24,132 nucleotides of DNA from a virus. Shown in pieces: positions 1 through 6,832 of this stretch. The stretch lies in IMG/VR virus record IMGVR_UViG_3300027868_000030, positions 1-24,132 of that record; one strand, 5' to 3'. Both the position numbers and the translations under genes were made by a program. Each line of letters starts with the position of its first letter. Position 1 is the first letter of the stretch. The notes beneath the pieces are model-generated. The model had not been told where the DNA came from and did not search any database. It worked only from the letters and a program-made list of their open reading frames with translations.

Positions 1-2
1 GA

Positions 3-236
3 AAGACTGCCGGACAGACACGACTAAGGGCTGTAGGATTCTATCAGAGTGTCGAGGACTTGGTTGAAGGCCTTATCTCGAAGAAAATGAAGCAGAGTAC
101 CAAGAGAACCCTAAAAGCCTTCCTACAGGAGCACACAGAGCTTGTCGGCGAAATTAGAAGGCTTTTCAGGATAGGTATAACAGGAATCGGAACGATGCCC
201 TGTAAAGAATGTGGAGCAAAAGCAAGGAAGACTTAA
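3..236 (+). CDS. Unrecognised protein, C-terminal part (5' end outside window)
   Basis: An open frame runs from the window edge to TAA at 234-236 and gives the last 77 residues of a protein. The piece is basic and helical (a KKMKQSTKR stretch) and ends in a small cysteine motif, CKECGAK, a few residues before the stop, which could be half of a zinc knuckle. It is followed within 20 bases by a terminator-like structure, so it is probably the last gene of its operon. I do not recognise the family. It could be a phage gene or a host gene next to an integration site; the sequence does not decide between them. Confidence 0.5.
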   Translation, partial: KTAGQTRLRAVGFYQSVEDLVEGLISKKMKQSTKRTLKAFLQEHTELVGEIRRLFRIGITGIGTMPCKECGAKARKT

Positions 237-251
237 CAAAAGGAGAATAAT

Positions 252-349
252 GCGTTCCGGCGATTCATGCAATAATAACAAGTTCAGCAGGGCGGATGGG
301 TGTAAACGCACTTCTTTAGCCGGAACGCAGTGCCTGTCCGCCTTTTTTT
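252..349 (+). terminator. Structured terminator, possible pseudoknot plus T-run
   Basis: A perfect 10-bp inverted repeat, GCGTTCCGGC (252-261) and GCCGGAACGC (319-328), is interleaved with a second pair, GGCGGA (291-296) and TCCGCC (337-342), which is followed at once by eight T (343-350). The second pair plus T-run looks like an intrinsic terminator for the gene ending at 236. Because the two stems interleave they can form a pseudoknot or be mutually exclusive. No gene lies between 237 and 444 on either strand. Confidence 0.55.
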
Positions 350-444
350 TAAGAAAGGATTTGTAAACGAAGTGACAACTGACCGGAGCAAGCACGCCAA
401 GGCGTCGGCCCGGCTGATTGATAGTAAATAGTTCTTTTATAAGT

Positions 445-783
445 TCATAAATCATCCAGAACATCGGTAGCATTAGCAAGGTCACTTGGAAGGATATGAG
501 AATAAGCCCGTTCGGTTGTACGGATCGAGGCGTGTCCGAGTAGCTTGCTTACAAAAGCGATCTGGACACCTCTGATTAGTAGCTGCGTAGCGAACCAATG
601 CCTCATAGCGTGCGGGCCGAACTGTGGTATTTCAGCCTTCGTTGCAATCCGATAGCACTGTAGCAATAGTGCGTTAGGCCTTGCCGGTTTGATTCTCGGC
701 AGGATTTCACGAGCGGTTTTATTTAGCGGGATAGAGCGGCGTTTACGTCCCTTGCCCGTAATTGTCAATGTCGTCACGTCGGC
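445..783 (-). pseudogene. Tyrosine recombinase/integrase, catalytic C-terminal half only
   Basis: The minus-strand frame from about 783 down to TGA at 447-445 encodes the C-terminal part of a phage-type tyrosine integrase. It shows the beta-hairpin ITGKGRKRRSIPL, the box II arginine in HAMRHW (HxxR), the LLGHASIRTT helix with the conserved GH, and the nucleophile tyrosine in ERAYSHI. Box I with its first catalytic arginine and the whole N-terminal DNA-binding domain are missing. The frame stays open to 987, but residues upstream of ADVTTLTITGKG do not look like integrase, and neither of the other two minus frames restores box I. Integrases of this family are usually about 300-400 residues; about 110 are left. 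It therefore looks like an inactive remnant cut by a recombination junction. Confidence 0.8.
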
Positions 784-943
784 ACTAATGGCGGCACGGC
801 CGGTGGCTGATGCCCGCCGGCACGGTATTATCAGCTTATGGTTGGGTCTCTCCTCTCCTCCGGGGCTCAGCCAACCGATATGGATGGAAGGATCGTTGCA
901 CGGACGGCCACGGACGGCGGCCGGTAAGGGAATACATTTCTGA
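782..943 (+). pseudogene. Truncated relative of the small gene at 1033
   Basis: This + strand frame begins where integrase similarity stops. Its translation from 785 has a 16-residue stretch, LMAARPVADARRHGII, matching LMSAGAAADAHKQGII of the gene at 1033-1206 at 9 of 16 positions by eye. The downstream parts do not align well. The first 11 or so residues present in the 1033 gene are absent here, so this looks like a paralogue that lost its 5' end at the same junction that removed the integrase 5' half. A short gene starting at ATG 788 is possible but I see no convincing ribosome-binding site. Confidence 0.35.
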
Positions 944-1032
944 GTATAAAGCCAAAAACCGGCCACACGCGGCCTCTTATCTTCCATCCATATTATTTTG
1001 TTTCATCACCCCCCTCCGGAGATAGGCCAGGG

Positions 1033-1206
1033 ATGGCCTTGGCCTATTCTCAATTATTTGAAAAGTTAATGTCAGCAGGGGCGGCGGCGGATGCCCATAA
1101 GCAGGGAATAATAGCTTTCAGCCCTGACCGTCCCGTGCTGGCACCTAAAGAAAGGAAATGGACTAACCAAATGTTAGAAGGAGAATGCAAATGGCAACTG
1201 ATATGA
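1033..1206 (+). CDS. Small hypothetical early protein, 57 aa
   Basis: ATG 1033 to TGA 1206 encodes a 57-residue protein with an amphipathic N-terminal helix (MALAYSQLFEKLMSAGAAAD) and a Pro- and Lys-rich middle, with two tryptophans near the end. The following gene starts inside it, which suggests translational coupling. The upstream ribosome-binding site is weak (GGAG about 11 bases before the start). No family is recognised. The partial similarity to the frame at 785-832 supports it being coding, since the shared residues are preserved despite synonymous and other base changes. It is the first + strand gene after the integrase remnant. Confidence 0.45.
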   Translation: MALAYSQLFEKLMSAGAAADAHKQGIIAFSPDRPVLAPKERKWTNQMLEGECKWQLI

Positions 1207-1517
1207 ATAATGCAAAGGCAGCGACGGCTGAGCCTTTGCAGGATAAGATTTGGGAACTCGAAACTGCGAACGCCAAGCTGAAAGAGAGAATTTCTTTGTT
1301 GACTAACGAATTGCAGGTCATTGTTGAAATAGGCGAGAAAGCCCTGAAAGAATCTTTTGCCGGTTGTGCTAAATGCAAAGAACAATACGAAGACGAGATT
1401 GCCACGCTGGAAAAGTACAAAGCTTTTTACGACCACATCCAAAACCATTTACCTGAAGGGCAGGTCGTAGTATGTAAAATCTGTGGCAAGGATATTGAGC
1501 AAACCTTGAAAGGATAA
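1191..1517 (+). CDS. Coiled-coil protein with two CxxC motifs, 108 aa
   Basis: AGAAGGAG at 1176-1183 lies 7 bases before ATG 1191 but only one base before the alternative ATG 1185, so 1191 is chosen. The protein has a long heptad-like helix (about residues 15-75, rich in Glu, Lys and Leu) and two cysteine pairs, CAKC near the middle and CKIC near the end. These could bind one zinc ion, giving a small zinc-clasped coiled coil. It sits at the start of the early operon and overlaps the previous gene. No family is recognised. Its last residues (IEQTLKG) and the following bases are nearly repeated at 1720-1747. Confidence 0.65.
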   Translation: MATDMNNAKAATAEPLQDKIWELETANAKLKERISLLTNELQVIVEIGEKALKESFAGCAKCKEQYEDEIATLEKYKAFYDHIQNHLPEGQVVVCKICGKDIEQTLKG

Positions 1518-1747
1518 TGAAATATGGAACTGGCAGATTCAGAATCAAGGCTTGAATGGTACAATAGATGCTGTGAGCTACAAAACGCATTGGGACAAGC
1601 CGAGAAAACATATATAGCCCTCAAAGCCGAGAACACCAAGCTGAAAAAAGAGATAGGTGCTTTACGAGCAAAAGCTGCACAAAAGGGATTGATGAGTCAT
1701 GGAAGTTTTACAGGTAAACATTGAGCAAGTCCTGAAAGGATAATGAA
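1494..1747 (+). repeat. Imperfect direct repeat of a 28-bp gene end and start junction
   Basis: The 28 bases at 1494-1521 and 1720-1747 match at 25 positions. Each copy encodes IEQ-x-LKG, a stop, the AAAGGATAATGA ribosome-binding site and the lead-in to the next start codon. In the second copy the reading frame that ends in IEQVLKG is only 14 codons (1699-1743), so it looks like the leftover tail of a duplicated copy of the 1191 gene. Confidence 0.6.
1524..1724 (+). CDS. Small coiled-coil protein, 66 aa
   Basis: ATG 1524 lies about 10 bases after AAAGGA (1509-1514). The product is mostly one charged helix, with a heptad-like run around YIALKAENTKLKKEIGAL, and two adjacent cysteines near the N-terminus. 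It resembles the coiled-coil part of the gene just upstream but lacks the CxxC pairs. No function is recognised. Small coiled-coil proteins at this place in early phage operons are often host-takeover or accessory factors, which is only an inference from position. Confidence 0.55.
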   Translation: MELADSESRLEWYNRCCELQNALGQAEKTYIALKAENTKLKKEIGALRAKAAQKGLMSHGSFTGKH

Positions 1748-1748
1748 C

Positions 1749-1832
1749 ATGAAGCGAATAGCCAAAGCAATAATATGGATGGTTATTACTTATTTCATGC
1801 CCAATGAGGGGCTGAATGAGATTGAGAAGTAA
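1749..1832 (+). CDS. Possible 27-aa hydrophobic peptide
   Basis: ATG 1749 follows GAAAGGA (1734-1740) at good spacing and reads 27 codons to TAA 1832. The peptide starts with a basic MKRIAKA, continues with a short hydrophobic helix (IIWMVITYFM) and ends acidic, a pattern of very small membrane-associated proteins. A start at 1743 in the same frame would add two residues. It fills most of the gap before the ATPase gene. Coding status rests only on the ribosome-binding site and composition. Confidence 0.35.
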   Translation: MKRIAKAIIWMVITYFMPNEGLNEIEK

Positions 1833-1869
1833 CTTCATATAATAGAATAGAAAGAGGAAGGAAGCCAAA

Positions 1870-3867
1870 ATGAGAATCAAAATAGGAAAAGTCACTTATA
1901 AGAATTTCAAATGTTTTAAGGACTTGACGGCTGACTTTCAGTACAGGAATGCCGTAGCAAGGGGGGAGAACGGCGTAGGCAAGACGTCGTTGAAGGATGG
2001 TGTCTTCTGGGTGCTATACGATAAGGACGCTTCCGGCCGGAAAAGATTTGGGATACGTCCGGTAGATACTAATCCTGAAAGTCCGAAATATTGTAAAGCA
2101 ATTCCTGGCCTGGTTGTCGCCGTTGAATTCCCAATGCTTATCGACGGTGTCGCCAGGACATTCCGCAAGGAGCAGCACGAGAAAATCGATAAGTCCGGCA
2201 AACTGTCATATCAGAATAAATACTGGATCGACGATTACGCCATGCCGGAAGGGAAGTACAAAGAGGCTATGGCTAATATCATTCCCGAAGATAAATTCAA
2301 AATGTTGACCGATCTTGACTACTTCAATAATGACGAGAAGTTCGGCAGGCTAAATCGGCGGGAAATGATTGTAGATATGGCCGGTAATATCGGTACGCCT
2401 GCAGGATTTGAATCTTTGATTGCAAGGCTTAACGGTCATGATGTCAGCGAGGAGAAGAAACGCCTCGGCGATCACCTGGTACTTCTAACAAAAGAGCAGA
2501 CAGAAAACATAACACGAATAGACGAAAAACAACTGGGTCTTGATGAATACGCTCGGAATCAGGGTGACAGCGATGTTGAAATGCAGGCCAAGCGGGAAAT
2601 CCTGATCGAGAAAGTCGCCGGACTCGCCGGCAAGCAAAAAGAACTGCTGGCTACCGAGAAAAACCGTCAGGAAATTTACACGAAAATCAATCAAACAACC
2701 AACCTGAGACTTCACAGGGAAACCATCGTCAAGAACCAGTCCGGGGCGTTAGAGGATTTGATAGATGAACGGAATGGACTTGAGCAGAAACATGCCGATA
2801 AGTCGCAGGCCCTTGTCATATTGCAGAGCGAGATTCAGACAGTCAATACAAACATCGAAGGGATGCAGGCCGAGATCACCCAGAAGCTGCTTACGCTGAC
2901 GTCAATTAAGGAAGAGCAGAAGGCGGCGAAGAAAAAACCTGCCGCCGATACTTGCTATGCCTGCGGCCAGAAACTTCCTGCCGACAAGCTGGCCGAGAAC
3001 ATGAACAAACGCGAGATGGCACTTGAGGATATCAAAGCTCGCGGCAATGAGACAAAGGAAGCCATCAATGAGCGCAAGACCGTATTGCTCAAGCTGCAAG
3101 ATCAATTGAGCGATTTGATTGCCAGGCGGACTACGACTGTTGCCGACCTCGAAGCCGATAAGACCGCAAAGGACAAGCGCATCGCCGAGATTAACGAGGC
3201 CATAATGAACCGGCCCCAGGCGGACACGAGCGGCGATAAAGAGTGGCAGGAGCTGACGGCACAGATCGAGAAGCTGCAAGCGGAACTCGGCGAGCCCGTA
3301 ATCGTACAGCTTGAAAAACTCGAAGCGGAGAAAGGGTTGGCCGATGAACTATTAAGGCAGATGGACGGAGCCTTGGGCCAGGCCGACAGCATTGAAAAGA
3401 GCAAGGCAAGAATTGCGGAACTCGAAGCCCGTCAAAAGGTACTTGCCCAGTTGATAGCCGATTGCAATAAGAAGCTCGACGAGATAAAGCAATTTAACGT
3501 CGCTCAGTCCAGGATGGTCGAGTCCGCTGTTAATGGCATGTTCGACCACGTTACGTATAAGCTATTCGACTACTTCCAGAACGGTGATATCGACGACAGG
3601 GTCTGCGTTGCGATATTAGATGGTGTGCCGTACCCGGATATGTCGGATGGGCAGAAGATATATTGCAATATCGACGTCAGGAACACTTTGAGCGACCACT
3701 ACGGCGTCGAAGTCCCGCTGTTTATTGACCATTTTGAATCCCTAACCATGCCATTGGAGGCACAATCACAAACAATCTACCTTCAAGCCGTTCAGGGCGT
3801 TAAGGAACTACAAATCACGCTGGAAACCCAAACCGAAGTAGCCGAAAGGAAGGCGGAAGTGGCATGA
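1870..3867 (+). CDS. Rad50/SbcC-like AAA ATPase with zinc hook
   Basis: This 665-residue protein has the layout of a Rad50/SbcC/RecF-type ATPase. A Walker A motif GENGVGKTS lies at residues 32-40 near the N-terminus; a long coiled coil follows, broken by a CYAC zinc hook (Cys362 and Cys365); the coiled coil returns; and the C-terminal half-domain carries the signature-like MSDGQK (591-596) and a Walker B-like VPLFIDHFES (Asp620). Such proteins tether and process DNA ends with a nuclease partner. It is shorter than cellular Rad50 or SbcC, with short coiled-coil arms. The start has GAGGAAGGA at 1854-1862. It overlaps the next gene by 4 bases and heads a RecT operon, so a role in end processing for recombination is likely. 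No SbcD/Mre11-type nuclease is seen beside it. Confidence 0.85.
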   Translation: MRIKIGKVTYKNFKCFKDLTADFQYRNAVARGENGVGKTSLKDGVFWVLYDKDASGRKRFGIRPVDTNPESPKYCKAIPGLVVAVEFPMLIDGVARTFRKEQHEKIDKSGKLSYQNKYWIDDYAMPEGKYKEAMANIIPEDKFKMLTDLDYFNNDEKFGRLNRREMIVDMAGNIGTPAGFESLIARLNGHDVSEEKKRLGDHLVLLTKEQTENITRIDEKQLGLDEYARNQGDSDVEMQAKREILIEKVAGLAGKQKELLATEKNRQEIYTKINQTTNLRLHRETIVKNQSGALEDLIDERNGLEQKHADKSQALVILQSEIQTVNTNIEGMQAEITQKLLTLTSIKEEQKAAKKKPAADTCYACGQKLPADKLAENMNKREMALEDIKARGNETKEAINERKTVLLKLQDQLSDLIARRTTTVADLEADKTAKDKRIAEINEAIMNRPQADTSGDKEWQELTAQIEKLQAELGEPVIVQLEKLEAEKGLADELLRQMDGALGQADSIEKSKARIAELEARQKVLAQLIADCNKKLDEIKQFNVAQSRMVESAVNGMFDHVTYKLFDYFQNGDIDDRVCVAILDGVPYPDMSDGQKIYCNIDVRNTLSDHYGVEVPLFIDHFESLTMPLEAQSQTIYLQAVQGVKELQITLETQTEVAERKAEVA

Positions 3868-4046
3868 ACCTTTGCAGCGAGGGTCACGAAGAAGTTTGTT
3901 ATGAAGGGCGAATATGTCCCGCATGTGATCTGAAAGAAGATTATGAGAGTAAAATCGAAGAATTACAAGATGATTTAAAAGAAAGAGAGGAACAAAATGA
4001 AAGAGGCACAGGAAATTCAGAAACGAACGGAAGGCCCGATAGGTAA
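3864..4046 (+). CDS. Small zinc-finger/coiled-coil protein, 60 aa
   Basis: ATG 3864 overlaps the ATPase stop (ATGA), so translation is probably coupled. The N-terminus holds a Cys/His cluster (CSEGHEEVC and then CPAC), which fits one zinc site; the rest is a highly charged helix. The gene ends inside recT, overlapping it by 50 bases in another frame, and the recT ribosome-binding site lies within it. I do not recognise the family. Its place between the Rad50-like ATPase and RecT suggests an adaptor or regulator for one of them, which is an inference from context only. Confidence 0.65.
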   Translation: MNLCSEGHEEVCYEGRICPACDLKEDYESKIEELQDDLKEREEQNERGTGNSETNGRPDR

Positions 4047-5115
4047 GGTTCGAGAATATCTGGCTAACCCGGACGTCAAAGGCAGGCTGTTGGACATTCT
4101 GGGCAAACGTGCGGCGGCTTTCAGTAATTCGATTATCAACGTCGTAAGCGGCAGCAAGCAGTTGCAGGACATAGCCCGTGACAATCCGGGCAGCATAATG
4201 AGGGCGGCGATGAAGGCTGCGACGGTCAACCTTCCTATTGACCCGGCCCTGGGCTGGGCTGCGATTGTGCCTTACGGTAAAGAGGCATGTTTTCAAATCA
4301 TGTATAAGGGCGTAATTCAATTGTGCATACGTTCCAGGCAGTACAAGACAATCAACTGCTCTGAGATCTACGCCGATGAGCTTAAAAGCAACAATCCTAT
4401 TACCGGGGAAGTAACATTCAATGACCCTGAAACCTACAAGATGCGTTATCAGGATAACAGGGACAAGCACGTTGTCGGTCATTACATTTACTTCCGATTG
4501 AAAACGGGCTTTGAAAAGTCGGGATACATAAGCTGCAAAGAAGCTCTCGCCCATGCCAAGAAGTACAGCAAGGCTTACCAATATGATCTGAAATTCAAAA
4601 AGGCGACGAGTGCCTGGTCAACAAATTATGTGGAGATGGGCAACAAAACCGTGATTCTCAAAGAGCTTAAACGTTACGGTGTAATGTCAATCGACATGCA
4701 GGATGCTCTTATTGCCGAACACGAAACGTTCGAGGAAGCCCAAACGAACGCTTCAAGGATGATTGCCGAGGAGTCCGGTTCAGAGCCCGTCGATACGACG
4801 TTCGAGGAAAACGATAAGCCCGACCCTGATGATAAGCCCGACGCCGAGACCCAGGCGAAGATCGATAAGGAGAAGGCTAAACTCGCAGCTGCTGATAAGA
4901 AGGCAAAGACCAAAGGCAAAGACAAGGACGCCAAGCCGAAGTATCACTGTAACAATTCTAAGTGCAAAATAGATTTCCAGGAGCCCAACGCAACCAACGT
5001 CGTCAAAGGCTCTCAATGCCCGAACTGTTTGACCTGGAATACACAATTGAACAACCCGGAAGCGAAGACGGACGAGAACATCCCCGACCCGAGCATTATG
5101 GAAGATGAGGAATAA
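3997..5115 (+). CDS. recT: RecT-family single-strand annealing protein with C-terminal zinc ribbon
   Basis: The first 240 residues or so are RecT-like: a helical N-terminus, then NLPIDPALGWAAIVPYG and a MYKGVIQLCIRSRQY segment typical of the RecT core, followed by the GYISCKEALAHAKKYSKAY region. RecT anneals complementary single strands during phage recombination and usually works with an exonuclease. Length is 372 residues, longer than classical RecT (about 270). The extra C-terminus is an acidic and then Lys/Ala/Asp-rich linker, followed by a four-cysteine zinc ribbon (Cys318, Cys323, Cys341, Cys344) and an acidic tail. The ribosome-binding site AGAGAGG lies just before ATG 3997. It is the centre of the recombination operon. 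Confidence 0.88.
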   Translation: MKEAQEIQKRTEGPIGKVREYLANPDVKGRLLDILGKRAAAFSNSIINVVSGSKQLQDIARDNPGSIMRAAMKAATVNLPIDPALGWAAIVPYGKEACFQIMYKGVIQLCIRSRQYKTINCSEIYADELKSNNPITGEVTFNDPETYKMRYQDNRDKHVVGHYIYFRLKTGFEKSGYISCKEALAHAKKYSKAYQYDLKFKKATSAWSTNYVEMGNKTVILKELKRYGVMSIDMQDALIAEHETFEEAQTNASRMIAEESGSEPVDTTFEENDKPDPDDKPDAETQAKIDKEKAKLAAADKKAKTKGKDKDAKPKYHCNNSKCKIDFQEPNATNVVKGSQCPNCLTWNTQLNNPEAKTDENIPDPSIMEDEE

Positions 5116-5117
5116 TC

Positions 5118-5885
5118 ATGGTAGATAAAGACGAACACAAGAAAAATGAAAATGCTTCAAAAAATATGTACGTATCAAAAGAAGGCTTTGAAAACGTACC
5201 ACTAAGACGGGGCTTTGATGTTATGCGGCCTCTATGGAAAATCCTCAACGATGTTAAAAGCCAGACAAAACAGGACTGTTTCATCTGCGGTGGGTACGCT
5301 CGGTTCTGCGCATCGCCGAGGAAAAAACCAATAGAGGCGGTGGATATAGATGTTTATTGTGAGACAGAAGATGTCTTTAATGTTCTCCAAAAGGCATTAG
5401 AAACATCAGGCTTGGAAGTCCGGCACGAAAATAATATCTCGCTGACTTATGAAGGCCCAGAAGATGGCGAATACGCATACATGCCACCGATTCAACTTAT
5501 TAAACCTATGCAGGAAGCTCGCATCGTTTCGTTCGGTGACAAGAAAACGATTCTTGAAAATTTTGATTTCACTGTGATAAGAGCCGCAATTCTCAGTCCC
5601 GAAGAAGTTATGGTAGACGCAGATTTTATGCACGATGAAAAGCATACACTTCTTCGATTGAAAAATATTCATTGTCCTGTAAGTTCGACCCTTCGGTGTA
5701 TGAAGTATTCCCGTAAAGGTTACTGGCTTCGGCCTTTTGAGTGTCTCAAACTATTCATCGACTGGACAGATAGGCCAGATGAATATCGAATTAAATTGAT
5801 AGAGTTCTTACGGAAAGCATCTGAGAACGATGGATTATCGCAAGTAGAAGTAGACGAACTCGAAGCAATGATGAGGATTGACTGA
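5118..5885 (+). CDS. Nucleotidyltransferase-fold protein (class II CCA/poly(A) polymerase-like head)
   Basis: The 255-residue protein carries motifs of the class II tRNA nucleotidyltransferase/poly(A) polymerase head: GGYAR at 58-62 (the GG-x-x-R helix turn), the metal-binding pair in DIDVY (Asp76 and Asp78), and DFTVIR at 150-155, which parallels the RDFTIN motif of CCA enzymes. Those enzymes add nucleotides to RNA 3' ends. At 255 residues it has a head plus a short helical tail and seems to lack the usual RNA-binding body. An AGGA site precedes ATG 5118. It lies two bases after recT, before the MBL-fold gene, in the same operon. Substrate is unknown; nucleic acid or protein (nucleotidylylation or antitoxin-like) are both possible. 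Confidence 0.7.
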   Translation: MVDKDEHKKNENASKNMYVSKEGFENVPLRRGFDVMRPLWKILNDVKSQTKQDCFICGGYARFCASPRKKPIEAVDIDVYCETEDVFNVLQKALETSGLEVRHENNISLTYEGPEDGEYAYMPPIQLIKPMQEARIVSFGDKKTILENFDFTVIRAAILSPEEVMVDADFMHDEKHTLLRLKNIHCPVSSTLRCMKYSRKGYWLRPFECLKLFIDWTDRPDEYRIKLIEFLRKASENDGLSQVEVDELEAMMRID

Positions 5886-5900
5886 TAGTTGGGACAAGTA

Positions 5901-6623
5901 ATGCAATTTAAGGCACATTACAGCAGCAGCACAGGCAACCTATACGAAGTCGTGGCTTCGAATGGGAAAAGACTGCTCATCGACCCTGGCGTGACGTGGA
6001 AGAAACGGGTGAAGGCGTTAAGCCATGACCTGAGCAATATAGCAGGGGCATTAGTCACGCACGAGCATAAGGATCATTCTAAAGCGGTAGAGGACGTCCT
6101 ACTTGCGGAGATAGATGTGTACGCCAGTGCCGGGACGTTCGAGGCCCTGGGCGTCGTGCATCGCAAAGCTCACGTAATAGAAGATCGCGGCCCGTTCATC
6201 ATAGCAAATACGTTCGATGTTTTTCCGTTCGACGTTGACCATGATGCCGGAGAACCGTTAGGCTTTGTGGTGCATGATCGGTCAAGCAAACAGTGCCTAC
6301 TGTTCGTCACCGATACCAGGAGTATCAAGCCGAAATTCGGCCTTGCCTTCTCCATAATAGCCATCTGCTGTTCTTACGACGGTGCTGTGCTGCGTGAACT
6401 TGAGGCAACGGGCAAGATAGACCCATCGCTGGCAAAACGCCTTCTAACAAGCCACATGGAGAAGGAAACCACAAAGGCGTATATCAGGGACCATTGCTGC
6501 ACGGACAAACTGACCGAGATATATTTGCTCCACATGTCCGGCGGCAATATCGACCAGGAAACGACACGAGCGGAGTTTGAAGATGAATTCTTTACAAAGA
6601 CGATTATAGCTGGCAGGCGGTGA
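5901..6623 (+). CDS. Metallo-beta-lactamase-fold hydrolase
   Basis: The protein has the MBL fold: an N-terminal strand pair around SSSTGNLYEV, a strand leading to LIDPG, and the metal motif THEHKDH (His54, His56, Asp58, His59 counted from ATG 5901). A later Asp in FVTDTRS and histidines in LTSHME and LLHMSGG could complete a two-metal site. The frame is open to a TTG at 5889, but family members usually begin a few residues before the SSSxGN strand, so ATG 5901 is preferred. MBL proteins next to recT are common in phages and are suspected of acting as the nuclease partner, which is family-context knowledge rather than something shown here. A terminator overlaps its 3' end. Confidence 0.82.
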   Translation: MQFKAHYSSSTGNLYEVVASNGKRLLIDPGVTWKKRVKALSHDLSNIAGALVTHEHKDHSKAVEDVLLAEIDVYASAGTFEALGVVHRKAHVIEDRGPFIIANTFDVFPFDVDHDAGEPLGFVVHDRSSKQCLLFVTDTRSIKPKFGLAFSIIAICCSYDGAVLRELEATGKIDPSLAKRLLTSHMEKETTKAYIRDHCCTDKLTEIYLLHMSGGNIDQETTRAEFEDEFFTKTIIAGRR

Positions 6624-6666
6624 CTGGCATTACGTCTTCCTCTCGGCCGGCGCCGCCTGCTTTTTT
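6613..6666 (+). terminator. Intrinsic terminator after the recombination operon
   Basis: GCAGGCGG (6613-6620) pairs perfectly with CCGCCTGC (6653-6660) and is followed by six T (6661-6666). The left arm overlaps the last codons of the MBL gene. The 32-base loop is long and includes a GGCCGGCGCC element that could fold inside it. It separates the recombination block from the replication block. Confidence 0.6.
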
Positions 6667-6721
6667 ATAGAAATCGAAATAGACAGGGAACTTGAGGAGT
6701 ATTTTACGCAAGGATGCAATG

Positions 6722-6832
6722 ATGGCATTATCAAAGAAAATTAGATTTGAAGTATTTAAGAGAGATGGATTCACTTGTGTGTATTGTGGCAAAAGAATAG
6801 GAGTTTTGCAATTTCATGAGCAAACTGAGTAA
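6722..6832 (+). pseudogene. HNH endonuclease N-terminal stub
   Basis: ATG 6722, preceded by AAGGA (6710-6714), reads MALSKKIRFEVFKRDGFTC and then VYCGKR, the classic start of an HNH endonuclease including the first zinc-binding CxxC. The histidine-bearing core that should follow (a VDHI-type segment) is absent. After residue 25 the frame runs into the 41-bp tandem array and stops at 6832, giving 36 residues. This is a remnant of a homing or DNase-type HNH gene whose 3' part was replaced by the repeats. It is AT-rich compared with the MBL gene before it. Confidence 0.75.

Noticed and set aside
784-987. Minus-strand frame extending the integrase remnant upstream
   Set aside because: The residues have no integrase features, and box I is not found in any of the three minus frames there.
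1050-1448. Long minus-strand frame over the early coiled-coil gene
   Set aside because: It is antisense to a + strand gene with a good ribosome-binding site, and its protein is low in charge pattern and has no motif.
3808-4581. 257-codon minus-strand frame over recT
   Set aside because: It is antisense to the clearly identified recT gene and shows no family features.
5118-6623. CBASS-like cyclase with a signal-degrading MBL partner
   Set aside because: The transferase has class II CCA-type motifs (GGxAR and DFT), not CD-NTase motifs, and no effector gene is present; the idea lacks support.
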